The notes beneath the pieces were generated by a model. The model saw nothing but the letters and a program-made list of their open reading frames with translations, did not search any database and was not told where the DNA came from. DNA of 7,510 bases from Coriobacteriia bacterium (lineage in GTDB: Bacteria; Actinomycetota; Coriobacteriia; Anaerosomatales; PALSA-660). Position 1 is the first letter of the stretch. The number at the start of each line of letters is the position of its first letter. Below, in pieces: positions 1 through 5,503 of the stretch. The translations under genes and the position numbers were made by a program. The DNA lies in assembly GCA_003133285.1 (NCBI GenBank), contig PKWR01000108.1, forward strand, positions 1 to 7,510, written 5' to 3'.

Positions 1-179
1 CATTGGCGTCTCTCGACATTTCCGGGCAGTGGCCTGTGTTCGAACAGGAGCCGCACCTAACGGATGGAGCCATATTCGGTGTGTCAACGCCCCGAAGGGC
101 ACCTGGTCATTGTAGGTCGGGGCGCGCGGAAGGCGCAACCCGAACGGGATGCGCGGAAGCGGCCCGGGAAGGCGAGCGG
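1..179. other. left-edge stretch without a supported gene
   Basis: No reading frame here has convincing codon use. The three rightward frames over the first 60 bases have mixed third positions, unlike the G/C-dominated third positions of the genes to the right. The first bases could be the edge of a gene outside the window, but nothing supports this. The stretch lies downstream of the leftward HAD gene. It contains a small GTTCGAAC palindrome near base 38 and an imperfect inverted repeat at 89-123, listed separately. Confidence 0.5.
89..123 (-). terminator. weak candidate terminator hairpin after the HAD phosphatase gene
   Basis: Seven-base arms GCCCCGA (89-95) and TCGGGGC (117-123) are perfectly complementary around a 21-base loop. 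The inner ACCT (101-104) and AGGT (114-117) could pair instead. The element lies 57 bases past the stop of the leftward gene. The loop is large and there is no T-run on the leftward strand, so it may equally be chance in GC-rich DNA. Confidence 0.2.
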
Positions 180-1067
180 TCAGGCTCCCGCTCGAGCCGC
201 GAGCCAAGCGTCGGCCAGTTCGGCCCAGCCGGAGCCGTGGGTGGCGTGCGTCGCGCACACGTTGGAGCGCTCGCGGGCGCGGGCGACCAGCATCGGGTCG
301 TTGAGGCCGTTGCGCACGCAGACCATGAGCCCGGTCGCCTCGGCCATGTCCACGTCCGCTGCTGAATCGCCGATCGCGATCGCCTGGTCGGGCGTGGATC
401 CGTGCTCCGCCAGGTCCTTCGCGATCGCGCCGTGCTTGGAGACGCCGGTCGGCACCAGGTGGATCGCGTGGATCTCGTCGCAGATGAGGCCGTGCTTCAG
501 CGGGTGGATGATGCCGTTGTCGACCAATGTGATGGGCAGCGGGAGCGTGTCGAGCAGCGTCTGCGCGGCCGCGACGTCGACCCGGCCCCGCAGCATGTGC
601 GTGACCTCGCGATCGAGATGCCACGGGTCGTGGTACTCGATCAGTCCCGGGAAGGCCTCCATCAGCAGCGCGACGGCGCCGACGCGCACGATCGCCTCGT
701 AGGGGGTCTCGCCGAGCAGCGTCGCGTCTTCGCGCCATATGCCGGTGTCGTAGACGACGCGGGCACCGCGGTCGTAGCTGCGGACGCAGCCGAGCTCGCC
801 GATGAAGTCGCTCCATCCGAGCAGCCGGGAGCTCTCGCGCAACTGGCGCGCGTTGCGCCCCGAGGTCATGACGACGCGGAGCCCGGCGGCGTTCAGGCGC
901 GTGATGGCGGTGACGGCGTCCAGGTTCGGGCGTCCCTCGCCGTCGGCGAGGATCGATGCTCCGCGGCCGAGCAGCGTGCCGTCGAGGTCCGTGAAGAGGG
1001 TGTGCGCGGCAGCGAGCCGCGCGGCGGCTCCGGGATGTTCTTCGAGGAAGGGGATCTCGCCAGGCAC
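180..1067 (-). CDS. HAD-superfamily hydrolase, probable sugar- or small-molecule phosphatase (Cof/MPGP-like)
   Basis: This cytoplasmic 295-residue protein carries the full HAD phosphatase motif set. Motif I is DLDGTLL at residues 27-33, with D27 as expected nucleophile and D29 as general acid/base. Motif II is VMTSGR (66-71), motif III is K211 in SKHGAIAKDL, and motif IV is GDSAADVDM (233-241), which supplies the Mg-binding acidic residues. The cap insert between motifs II and III (about residues 75-205) is the large type seen in Cof and mannosyl-3-phosphoglycerate phosphatase relatives, which hydrolyse phosphate monoesters. The frame is open upstream to 1283, but that part lies antisense to galT. 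I chose the GTG at 1067 because GGGAGG lies 9 bases before it and because motif I then falls near the N-terminus as is usual. The gene is divergent from the GalT-like gene, which hints at a sugar-phosphate substrate. The substrate is not deducible from sequence. Confidence 0.85.
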   Translation of the reverse strand: MPGEIPFLEEHPGAAARLAAAHTLFTDLDGTLLGRGASILADGEGRPNLDAVTAITRLNAAGLRVVMTSGRNARQLRESSRLLGWSDFIGELGCVRSYDRGARVVYDTGIWREDATLLGETPYEAIVRVGAVALLMEAFPGLIEYHDPWHLDREVTHMLRGRVDVAAAQTLLDTLPLPITLVDNGIIHPLKHGLICDEIHAIHLVPTGVSKHGAIAKDLAEHGSTPDQAIAIGDSAADVDMAEATGLMVCVRNGLNDPMLVARARERSNVCATHATHGSGWAELADAWLAARAGA

Positions 1068-1076
1068 GGGTCCGGA

Positions 1077-1082
1077 CCTCCC
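1077..1082 (-). promoter_or_regulatory. ribosome-binding site setting the HAD start
   Basis: The leftward strand reads GGGAGG, 9 bases before GTG 1067. This decides the start against longer in-frame options that would overlap galT. Confidence 0.6.
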
Positions 1083-1095
1083 GGGTGCGGTGTCG

Positions 1096-1101
1096 TATGC
1101 T
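1096..1101 (+). promoter_or_regulatory. candidate -10 box for the GalT-like gene
   Basis: TATGCT, preceded by TGTCG, fits the actinobacterial TANNNT pattern and would give a leader of about 27 bases before GTG 1135. No recognisable TTGAC-like -35 box sits 16-18 bases upstream, so this rests on the -10 alone. Confidence 0.35.
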
Positions 1102-1109
1102 TGCCCCAC

Positions 1110-1115
1110 AGCGTA
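1110..1115 (-). promoter_or_regulatory. candidate -10 box for the HAD gene
   Basis: The leftward strand reads TACGCT (TANNNT), placing a start site about 36 bases before GTG 1067. It lies face to face with the rightward TATGCT at 1096-1101, so the two promoters would overlap. No clear -35 box is visible. Confidence 0.25.
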
Positions 1116-1122
1116 GCACCGC

Positions 1123-1128
1123 GGAAGG
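1123..1128 (+). promoter_or_regulatory. ribosome-binding site for the GalT-like gene
   Basis: GGAAGG ends 6 bases before GTG 1135 and supports that start. It is followed in frame by MSELRQDPVSG, the usual beginning of this family. Confidence 0.6.
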
Positions 1129-1134
1129 GCGACA

Positions 1135-2142
1135 GTGTCCGAACTCAGGCAGGACCCCGTCTCGGGGGTGACGACCGTACTGGAGCCGGAACGGGCGGGA
1201 CGCCCGCGCGACTTCGTGCGCATGGCCGACGAGCTCACCGACCCCGGGGACTGCCCGTTCTGCGCCGGACACGAGGACCGCACGCCCCCCGCTCGGCTCG
1301 AGCTCCCGCTCCCCGGGGAGGCGTCGTGGACCGTCCGCGTGTTCGAGAACCTCTATCCGGCGCTGACGGCCGGCCCGGACGAGGAGTGGCCGCGCGAACT
1401 CGACGCGCCGTGGCCCTATCGCGGCACGACCGGCTTCGGCGTTCACGAGGTGATCGTCGAGTCGCCGCGCCACGATGACACGCTGGCGTCCTACACCCCT
1501 GAGCACGCGACGCTGCTGGTCGACGCGTGGGCGCTTCGGATCCGGGGGTGGCGCGAGGACGGCCGCTTCCCGTGCGTGCTGATCTTCCGCAACTTCGGAC
1601 GGGCCGCCGGCGCCTCGATGTCGCACCCGCACAGCCAGCTCATCGCGCTGCCGCGCGTGCCCGAGGCGCTGGTCCACGAGCTCGGCAACTTCTCGCAGGA
1701 GGCCACCGAGCGCGGACGCTGCCTGTTGTGCGCGGTGCTGTCGGCTGACGACGCCGGCGGGCGCATCGTCTTCGACGACGGGGTCACCGTCGTCCACTCG
1801 CCGTGGGCCGCGCCGTCGCCGTACTTCATGCGCATCTCGCCGCGCGGGTGCTCGGCCAGCCTCGCCGACGCCACCGCCGCGGAGCGCGCTTCGCTCGGAC
1901 GGGCCCTGGTCGCGTCCGCTCGCGCGCTGCACGGTGCGTTCGGCGACGTCGCGTTCAACCTCGTGGTTCACGACGCACCCTATTCGGCCCAGCATGCCGG
2001 CCTGCCGTTCCACTGGCACATCGAGGTCCTGCCGCGCACGAGCGATCAGGCGGGATTCGAGTGGGGGAGCGGCGTGTACACCAATGTCGTGGACCCCGAC
2101 GTCGCGGCCGCGGCGCTGCGGACCGGACTGGCCTTGGAGTAG
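1135..2142 (+). CDS. galT: galactose-1-phosphate uridylyltransferase-like nucleotidyltransferase (HIT superfamily)
   Basis: This 335-residue cytoplasmic enzyme is full length for the GalT family. GalT swaps UMP between UDP-glucose and galactose-1-phosphate through a uridylyl-histidine intermediate (Leloir pathway). Visible elements are the zinc pair CPFC (C40, C43), GVHEVIVESP with H104, and the active site HPHSQ (164-168), with H164 as metal ligand and H166 as expected nucleophile. Residues E182, H279 and the HWH pair H293/H295 sit close to the E. coli iron-site positions (182, 281, 296, 298). A second CLLC pair lies at 196-199. The active site has Ser where E. coli GalT has Gly (HPHGQ). Such variants occur in GalT-like enzymes of altered specificity, for example ADP-glucose phosphorylases, so the exact substrate is open. 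No galK or galE is nearby. The start is GTG with GGAAGG upstream. Confidence 0.88.
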   Translation: MSELRQDPVSGVTTVLEPERAGRPRDFVRMADELTDPGDCPFCAGHEDRTPPARLELPLPGEASWTVRVFENLYPALTAGPDEEWPRELDAPWPYRGTTGFGVHEVIVESPRHDDTLASYTPEHATLLVDAWALRIRGWREDGRFPCVLIFRNFGRAAGASMSHPHSQLIALPRVPEALVHELGNFSQEATERGRCLLCAVLSADDAGGRIVFDDGVTVVHSPWAAPSPYFMRISPRGCSASLADATAAERASLGRALVASARALHGAFGDVAFNLVVHDAPYSAQHAGLPFHWHIEVLPRTSDQAGFEWGSGVYTNVVDPDVAAAALRTGLALE

Positions 2143-2145
2143 AAT
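2140..2145 (+). promoter_or_regulatory. probable -10 box of the GNAT-importer block
   Basis: TAGAAT differs from consensus TATAAT at one base and overlaps the TAG stop of galT. The -35 region 17-18 bases upstream reads CTGCGGA, a weak match. Transcription would start near 2152, about 50 bases before the GNAT ATG, separating this block from galT. Confidence 0.45.
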
Positions 2146-2149
2146 GGCG

Positions 2150-2165
2150 GCTCGCGCGCGCGAGC
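2150..2165. promoter_or_regulatory. 16-bp perfect palindrome at the predicted transcription start, candidate operator
   Basis: GCTCGCGCGCGCGAGC equals its own reverse complement over all 16 bases. It begins 4 bases after the -10 box, so it spans the predicted start site and the first bases of the leader. That is a typical repressor-binding position. It could also form a short hairpin in the RNA, or be chance in CG-rich sequence. Confidence 0.35.
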
Positions 2166-2187
2166 GCGTCCCCGCGAGGCAAGGGGC

Positions 2188-2193
2188 AGGTGG
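2188..2193 (+). promoter_or_regulatory. ribosome-binding site for the GNAT gene
   Basis: AGGTGG matches AGGAGG at 5 of 6 bases and lies 8 bases before ATG 2202. An in-frame GTG at 2190 would be too close to the AAGGGG at 2181-2186, so ATG is preferred. Confidence 0.5.
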
Positions 2194-2201
2194 GCGGACA
2201 G

Positions 2202-2810
2202 ATGATCGAACACAGCGAGGTCGACGTCCCATATCCGCAGTACCTGTGCCCGGTCGACGGCAAGGAACTGCCACTGGCCGAAGCCCGCATGAGCGTGACG
2301 TGCGCCGAGCACCAGCCCCGCGGCGAAGCGCTCGGCTTTACGGTGCGTGAGGCCCGCCTCTCCGACCGTCACGCGATCGAGGAGATCTGCGACCGTGCCT
2401 GGGGCGAGACCGAGATCGACGTCTTCGGGCGCACCTTCGACGTCATGGCCTGCGACAACCTTGTGGCGGTCGAGGGCGACGAGCTGCTGGGGCTCATCTC
2501 CTGCACCGTCCACGGTGGAGAGTTCGCGGTGGTGATGTACTCCGTGTACCCCCACAACCAGGGTCGCGGCGTCGGATCGGCGCTGCTCGAGGCCGCCGCG
2601 GGCATGGCGGCATCGCGTTCACTGACATCGATGAAGGCTGCCGTCTCCAACGACGACCTTCCTCTGCTCTACTTCTACCAGCGCCACGCGTTCTCGATCG
2701 CTGAGATTGCCACGGGGCTCCTTGCCGACAAGTTGGGCTATGCGGGGGTCGGGTTCGCCGGCATACCGATCCGCGACGAGATACGCCTCCGCCGGTCTGT
2801 GTGCCCATGA
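2202..2810 (+). CDS. GNAT-family N-acetyltransferase with Cys-containing N-terminal extension
   Basis: This 202-residue cytoplasmic protein should transfer an acetyl group from acetyl-CoA to an amine. The GNAT fold begins around residue 46 (FTVREARLSDRHAIEEI). The acetyl-CoA pyrophosphate loop (motif A) is NQGRGVGSALL at 119-129, after the strand FAVVMYSVYP. Motif B contains NDDLPLLYFYQRHAF (150-164). The C-terminus GIPIRDEIRLRRS is a common GNAT ending. Residues 1-45 precede the fold and contain LCPVDG (C16, D19) and VTCAEH (C34, H37), which resembles a small or degenerate zinc-ribbon knuckle pair; metal binding is inference. The stop overlaps an in-frame ATG of the next gene (ATGA at 2807), and the true next start is about 24 bases on. 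The gene is therefore tightly linked to the importer. The acceptor substrate is unknown. Confidence 0.82.
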   Translation: MIEHSEVDVPYPQYLCPVDGKELPLAEARMSVTCAEHQPRGEALGFTVREARLSDRHAIEEICDRAWGETEIDVFGRTFDVMACDNLVAVEGDELLGLISCTVHGGEFAVVMYSVYPHNQGRGVGSALLEAAAGMAASRSLTSMKAAVSNDDLPLLYFYQRHAFSIAEIATGLLADKLGYAGVGFAGIPIRDEIRLRRSVCP

Positions 2811-2818
2811 AGCCCACG

Positions 2819-2825
2819 AAAGGGG
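2819..2825 (+). promoter_or_regulatory. ribosome-binding site deciding the solute-binding protein start
   Basis: AAAGGGG lies 8 bases before GTG 2834 and favours that start over ATG 2807, which overlaps the GNAT stop. Starting at 2834 also gives a standard lipoprotein signal peptide (MNRPVRTLLAVML). Confidence 0.6.
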
Positions 2826-2833
2826 ACCGATCA

Positions 2834-3820
2834 GTGAATCGCCCCGTCCGCACCCTGCTCGCCGTGATGCTGTGCATCGCACTCGCCGTCAGCGTCACGG
2901 CCTGCTCGCAGCCGGCAGCAACGACTCCAGGCAGCACGACCGCCCCGGTCAAGATCCGCATCGGCACCCTTCCGACCGAAGACAGCCTCCCGCTGTGGGT
3001 GGCCGAGCGTGACGGCCTGTTCACCAAGGCGGGCCTCGACGTCTCGATCACCGTGTTCCAGTCGGCCCAGGAGCGCGACGCGGCGCTGACCGCCGGCGCC
3101 ATCGACGGCTTCATGGGCGACCTCATCGCTGCTGCCACCCTGCGCGCGGGCGGCGTGCCGGTGAAGGTCGTCACGGTCATGCTCGGCGCGAAGGCGTCCG
3201 AGGGACGATTCGGTATCGCGGTCGAGCCGAGCTCGACCGTCACCGCGCTCAAGCAACTCGCCGGCGTGCCGATCGGCACCTCGAGCGCGACGATCCAGGA
3301 GTACGTGCTCGACAAGATGATGGAGGCCGCGGGCGTTCCGGGCGCCTCGATCAAGACGGAAGAGGTCAAGAAGGTGCCGGTCCGCTTCGAGCTGCTGATG
3401 AGCGGCAAGCTGAAGGCCGCCGCGCTGCCGGAGCCGTTCCTGTCACTGGCCGCCAAGACGGGCGCCAAGATCGTCGCCGACGACACCCAGGGTGCGAACA
3501 TCTCGCAGACCGTGCTGATCTTCAGCCAGAAGTACCTGGATGACTCCACGAACGCCGCAGGCGTGGCCAGGCTGCTCGGCGTGTGGGACACGGCGGTCGG
3601 TTCGATCAACGCCGCCACCGACACGTTCCGTACGCTGCTGGTCGACAAGGCGCGCCTCCCGGACCCCCTGAAGGACAGCTACGCGGTCAACATCTACCCC
3701 ACCGCGCAGCTCCCCGCAGAGGCCGACGTCCAGCCGGTGCTCGACTGGATGAAGACGAAGGGTCTGCTCAAGGTCCCCGTCACCTACGCCGACCTGATGT
3801 GGACCGCGCCCGCCAAGTAG
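2834..3820 (+). CDS. ABC-importer solute-binding lipoprotein, NMT1/SsuA/TauA-like
   Basis: This 328-residue protein should be exported and anchored by lipid outside the membrane, where it captures the solute for the transporter encoded just downstream. A signal peptide with Arg residues at 3 and 6 and a hydrophobic core (about 8-21) ends in the lipobox VTAC, with C24 as the lipidated residue. A Ser/Thr/Pro/Ala-rich linker follows. The mature domain begins IRIGTLPTEDSLPLWVAERDGLF (41-63), the characteristic opening of NitT/TauT-type binding proteins: a strand, a ligand loop and 'AERDGLF'. TVFQSAQERDAALTAGAIDGFMGDL (73-97) and GVPIGTSSATIQEYVLD (144-160) match the next family blocks. MSGKLKAAALPEPF (189-202) is the usual second-lobe segment. 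Known ligands of the family include taurine, sulfonates, nitrate and the thiamine precursor HMP. The ligand here is not determinable. An alternative start at ATG 2807 would add nine residues. Confidence 0.87.
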   Translation: MNRPVRTLLAVMLCIALAVSVTACSQPAATTPGSTTAPVKIRIGTLPTEDSLPLWVAERDGLFTKAGLDVSITVFQSAQERDAALTAGAIDGFMGDLIAAATLRAGGVPVKVVTVMLGAKASEGRFGIAVEPSSTVTALKQLAGVPIGTSSATIQEYVLDKMMEAAGVPGASIKTEEVKKVPVRFELLMSGKLKAAALPEPFLSLAAKTGAKIVADDTQGANISQTVLIFSQKYLDDSTNAAGVARLLGVWDTAVGSINAATDTFRTLLVDKARLPDPLKDSYAVNIYPTAQLPAEADVQPVLDWMKTKGLLKVPVTYADLMWTAPAK

Positions 3821-3855
3821 CGGCCGCCGACCCCACCAAGAAGAACAAGAGAGCA
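3821..3855 (+). other. 35-base spacer between binding protein and ATPase genes
   Basis: The only purine-rich sequence before ATG 3856 is AAGAGAG (3847-3853), just 2 bases from the start, so the ribosome-binding site is poor. No in-frame alternative start exists between 3820 and 3856. There is no hairpin or promoter, which is consistent with read-through from the upstream gene. Confidence 0.4.
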
Positions 3856-4635
3856 ATGGCGGACGTCCGCATCGATTCCGTGAGCCTCACCTACCACGGG
3901 GTGGATGCGGACGTTCGCGCGCTCGCGGGGGTGGACCTGACCCTCGCTGACGGTGACGCGGTCGCGGTCATCGGCCCGTCGGGCTGCGGCAAGTCCACGC
4001 TGCTGCTGGCGATGGCCGGGCTGCTCGCCCCCACCGAGGGCGCGGTCTTCGTGGAGGGCGAGGCGATCGCCCGCCCCCGGCTGCGCACCGCGCTCATCCT
4101 GCAGGACTTCGGCCTGCTGCCCTGGAAGACCGTGCTCGACAACGCGGAGCTGGGGCTGCGCATCCGGCACCACCCGCCCGCGGAGTCGCACAAGCGCGCG
4201 CTGGAGGCGCTGACGCGCGTCGGCCTCCAGGAGTTCCTCGGGCTGTTCCCTTCCGAGCTGTCCGGTGGCATGAGGCAACGTCTCGCGCTCGCCCGCGCGC
4301 TCGCGCTCGATGCCGACCTCCTGCTGATGGACGAGCCGCTCTCGGCCCTGGACGCGCTGACGCGCGAGGACCTGCAGGACCTTCTGCTCAGCCTGTGGCG
4401 CGACCGGCGACACACCTCCGTCCTCGTCACGCACTCGATCGAAGAGGCCGTCTACCTCGGGCGACACGTGCTGGTGATGTCGCCGCGGCCGGGCCGGATC
4501 GCCGCCGTGGTGGACAATCCCGGCATGGGCGATCCGGGCTACCGCGAGACCGAGGCCTTCCACCAGGCGTGCGTCGAACTCCGCGGCCTGCTCGCGGCCG
4601 AGGGCGCGCTGCACCGGGAAGGCGGGGCGTCGTGA
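3856..4635 (+). CDS. ABC-importer ATP-binding subunit, SsuB/TauB-like
   Basis: This 259-residue ATPase powers the importer from the cytoplasmic face. All catalytic motifs are intact: Walker A GPSGCGKST (40-48), Q-loop Q83 in LQDFGLLPWKTVLDN, signature LSGGMRQR (135-142), Walker B LLLMDEP (155-161) with E160, D-loop SALD (163-166) and switch H193 in THSIEEAV. The Q-loop context LLPWKTVLDN and the signature LSGGMRQR are typical of the nitrate/sulfonate/taurine ATPase group. Length is normal for the group (about 250-270). The upstream frame is open to 3583 but lies within the binding-protein gene, and ATG 3856 is the first usable start after it. The stop overlaps the GTG of the permease by four bases (GTGA), so the two subunits are probably translationally coupled. 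Confidence 0.92.
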   Translation: MADVRIDSVSLTYHGVDADVRALAGVDLTLADGDAVAVIGPSGCGKSTLLLAMAGLLAPTEGAVFVEGEAIARPRLRTALILQDFGLLPWKTVLDNAELGLRIRHHPPAESHKRALEALTRVGLQEFLGLFPSELSGGMRQRLALARALALDADLLLMDEPLSALDALTREDLQDLLLSLWRDRRHTSVLVTHSIEEAVYLGRHVLVMSPRPGRIAAVVDNPGMGDPGYRETEAFHQACVELRGLLAAEGALHREGGAS

Positions 4636-5384
4636 GGGGCTGGACGCGCAAAGCGGTCGGCTACGTCGGCGCCGCCGTGGTCATGGTCGTCTTGTGGGAG
4701 CTCGCCTCGCTCGCGATGCACTCTCCGGCGCTTCCCACGCCCGCCGACGGCCTCGGTGAGTTCGCCAAGCAGTTCCCCGTGCTGCTGCCGCACTTCGGCG
4801 TCAGCACGCTCCGCGTCGTGTCATCGATCCTGCTCGGGCTGGTCGTGGGCGCGCCGCTCGGGCTCGTCCTGGGCCGATCAGAGCGCGCCGACGTCATCTT
4901 CGGGCCGCTGGTGTTCCTGAACTACCCGGTGCCCAAGGTGGTGTTCCTGCCGGTGCTGCTGGTGCTGCTGGGCATCGGCAACGCTTCGATCATCGCGCTG
5001 ATCACGCTGATCGTGTTCTTCCAGATACTCGTCACCGCCCGCGACGCTGCACGCTCGCTATCGAGCGCCGCGGTGCTGTCGGTGCGCTCGCTGGGCGCGG
5101 ACCGCTGGCAGGTCTTCACCAACGTCGTGGTGCCCGGATCGATGCCCGAGATCTTCACAGCGCTGCGCATCAGCGTGGGGACTGCGGTCGCGGTGCTGTT
5201 CTTCTCCGAGACGATCGCGGGCTCGACCGGCCTGGGCTACTTCGTCTTCGACGCGTGGGGCCGGGTCCAGTACGGCGAGATGTTCGCCGGGATCCTGGCG
5301 ATGGCGCTGCTCGGCGTGCTCCTGTACGAGGCGATCGAGCTGATCGAGGCACGCGTGTGCAGGTGGGCCCGCGCCGGCAGGTAG
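4632..5384 (+). CDS. ABC-importer permease subunit, SsuC/TauC-like
   Basis: This 250-residue membrane protein should form a homodimeric channel for the importer. Likely membrane segments lie near residues 9-27, 60-81, 88-112, 117-134, 177-195 and 217-235, giving the six-helix plan of the BPD_transp_1 family. The cytoplasmic coupling (EAA-like) loop is AVLSVRSLGADRWQVFTNVVVP with following GSMPEI (about 147-174). It contains the conserved G155 and the VVxPGSxPEIF segment that contacts the ATPase. LNYPVPKVVFLPVLLVLLGIGN (96-117) matches the 'P-x-P-K-x-x-x-L-P-L' region of the sulfonate/nitrate permeases. The start is GTG within the ATPase stop (GTGA), with GGGAAGG about 9 bases upstream. No terminator hairpin with a T-run follows. 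Confidence 0.9.
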   Translation: MRGWTRKAVGYVGAAVVMVVLWELASLAMHSPALPTPADGLGEFAKQFPVLLPHFGVSTLRVVSSILLGLVVGAPLGLVLGRSERADVIFGPLVFLNYPVPKVVFLPVLLVLLGIGNASIIALITLIVFFQILVTARDAARSLSSAAVLSVRSLGADRWQVFTNVVVPGSMPEIFTALRISVGTAVAVLFFSETIAGSTGLGYFVFDAWGRVQYGEMFAGILAMALLGVLLYEAIELIEARVCRWARAGR

Positions 5385-5503
5385 CGGAGCCCGTACGAGA
5401 CGTGTGGGAGCGGCGCTCCGACGGGGACACTGGTACCATCGGTCGCTCCGTCGATCCGACGTCTGCATCTACCTTCCCCCGCTCTTGTTGAGGAGCCCAC
5501 CCC
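5385..5503 (+). promoter_or_regulatory. leader and promoter region of the MFS exporter
   Basis: This 119-base gap contains TACCAT at 5434-5439 (TANNNT), a plausible -10 box, but no clear -35 box. A five-pair hairpin GGAGC/GCTCC (5407-5419) precedes it. A second, CGTCG/CGACG with loop ATC (5449-5461), would lie near the start of the transcript. GAGGAG at 5490-5495 is a strong ribosome-binding site 8 bases before ATG 5504. The hairpins are short and of unproven meaning. The gap suggests the pump is transcribed separately, although read-through from the importer is possible. Confidence 0.4.

Noticed and set aside
27..57. tRNA-like TTCGAAC motif at the left edge
   Set aside because: The flanks do not form a five-pair T-stem on either strand and no other tRNA arm or acceptor stem is present.
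1068..1283. Longer form of the HAD protein starting at 1283
   Set aside because: The extra 72 residues lie antisense to the start of galT, are low-complexity Ser/Arg-rich and lack a ribosome-binding site, whereas GTG 1067 has GGGAGG.
402..1478. Rightward 358-codon frame crossing the HAD gene, the divergent promoter region and galT
   Set aside because: The Arg/Asp/Gly-rich shadow frame crosses two well-supported genes on opposite strands.
2143..2201. Riboswitch (for example TPP) ahead of the importer block
   Set aside because: The leader is only about 50 bases and lacks the conserved cores of known riboswitches. It contains just the CG palindrome and ribosome-binding site.
2494..3648. Leftward 384-codon open frame antisense to the GNAT and binding-protein genes
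   Set aside because: The Ser/Thr/Arg-rich product has no family features, and both rightward genes have full motif sets.
3784..4614. Leftward 276-codon frame antisense to the ATPase gene
   Set aside because: This is a shadow of the ATPase gene, whose Walker, signature and switch motifs are all intact.
5407..5419. Terminator after the permease gene
   Set aside because: The five-pair GGAGC/GCTCC stem is too short and has no T-run. In this GC-rich DNA such stems occur by chance.
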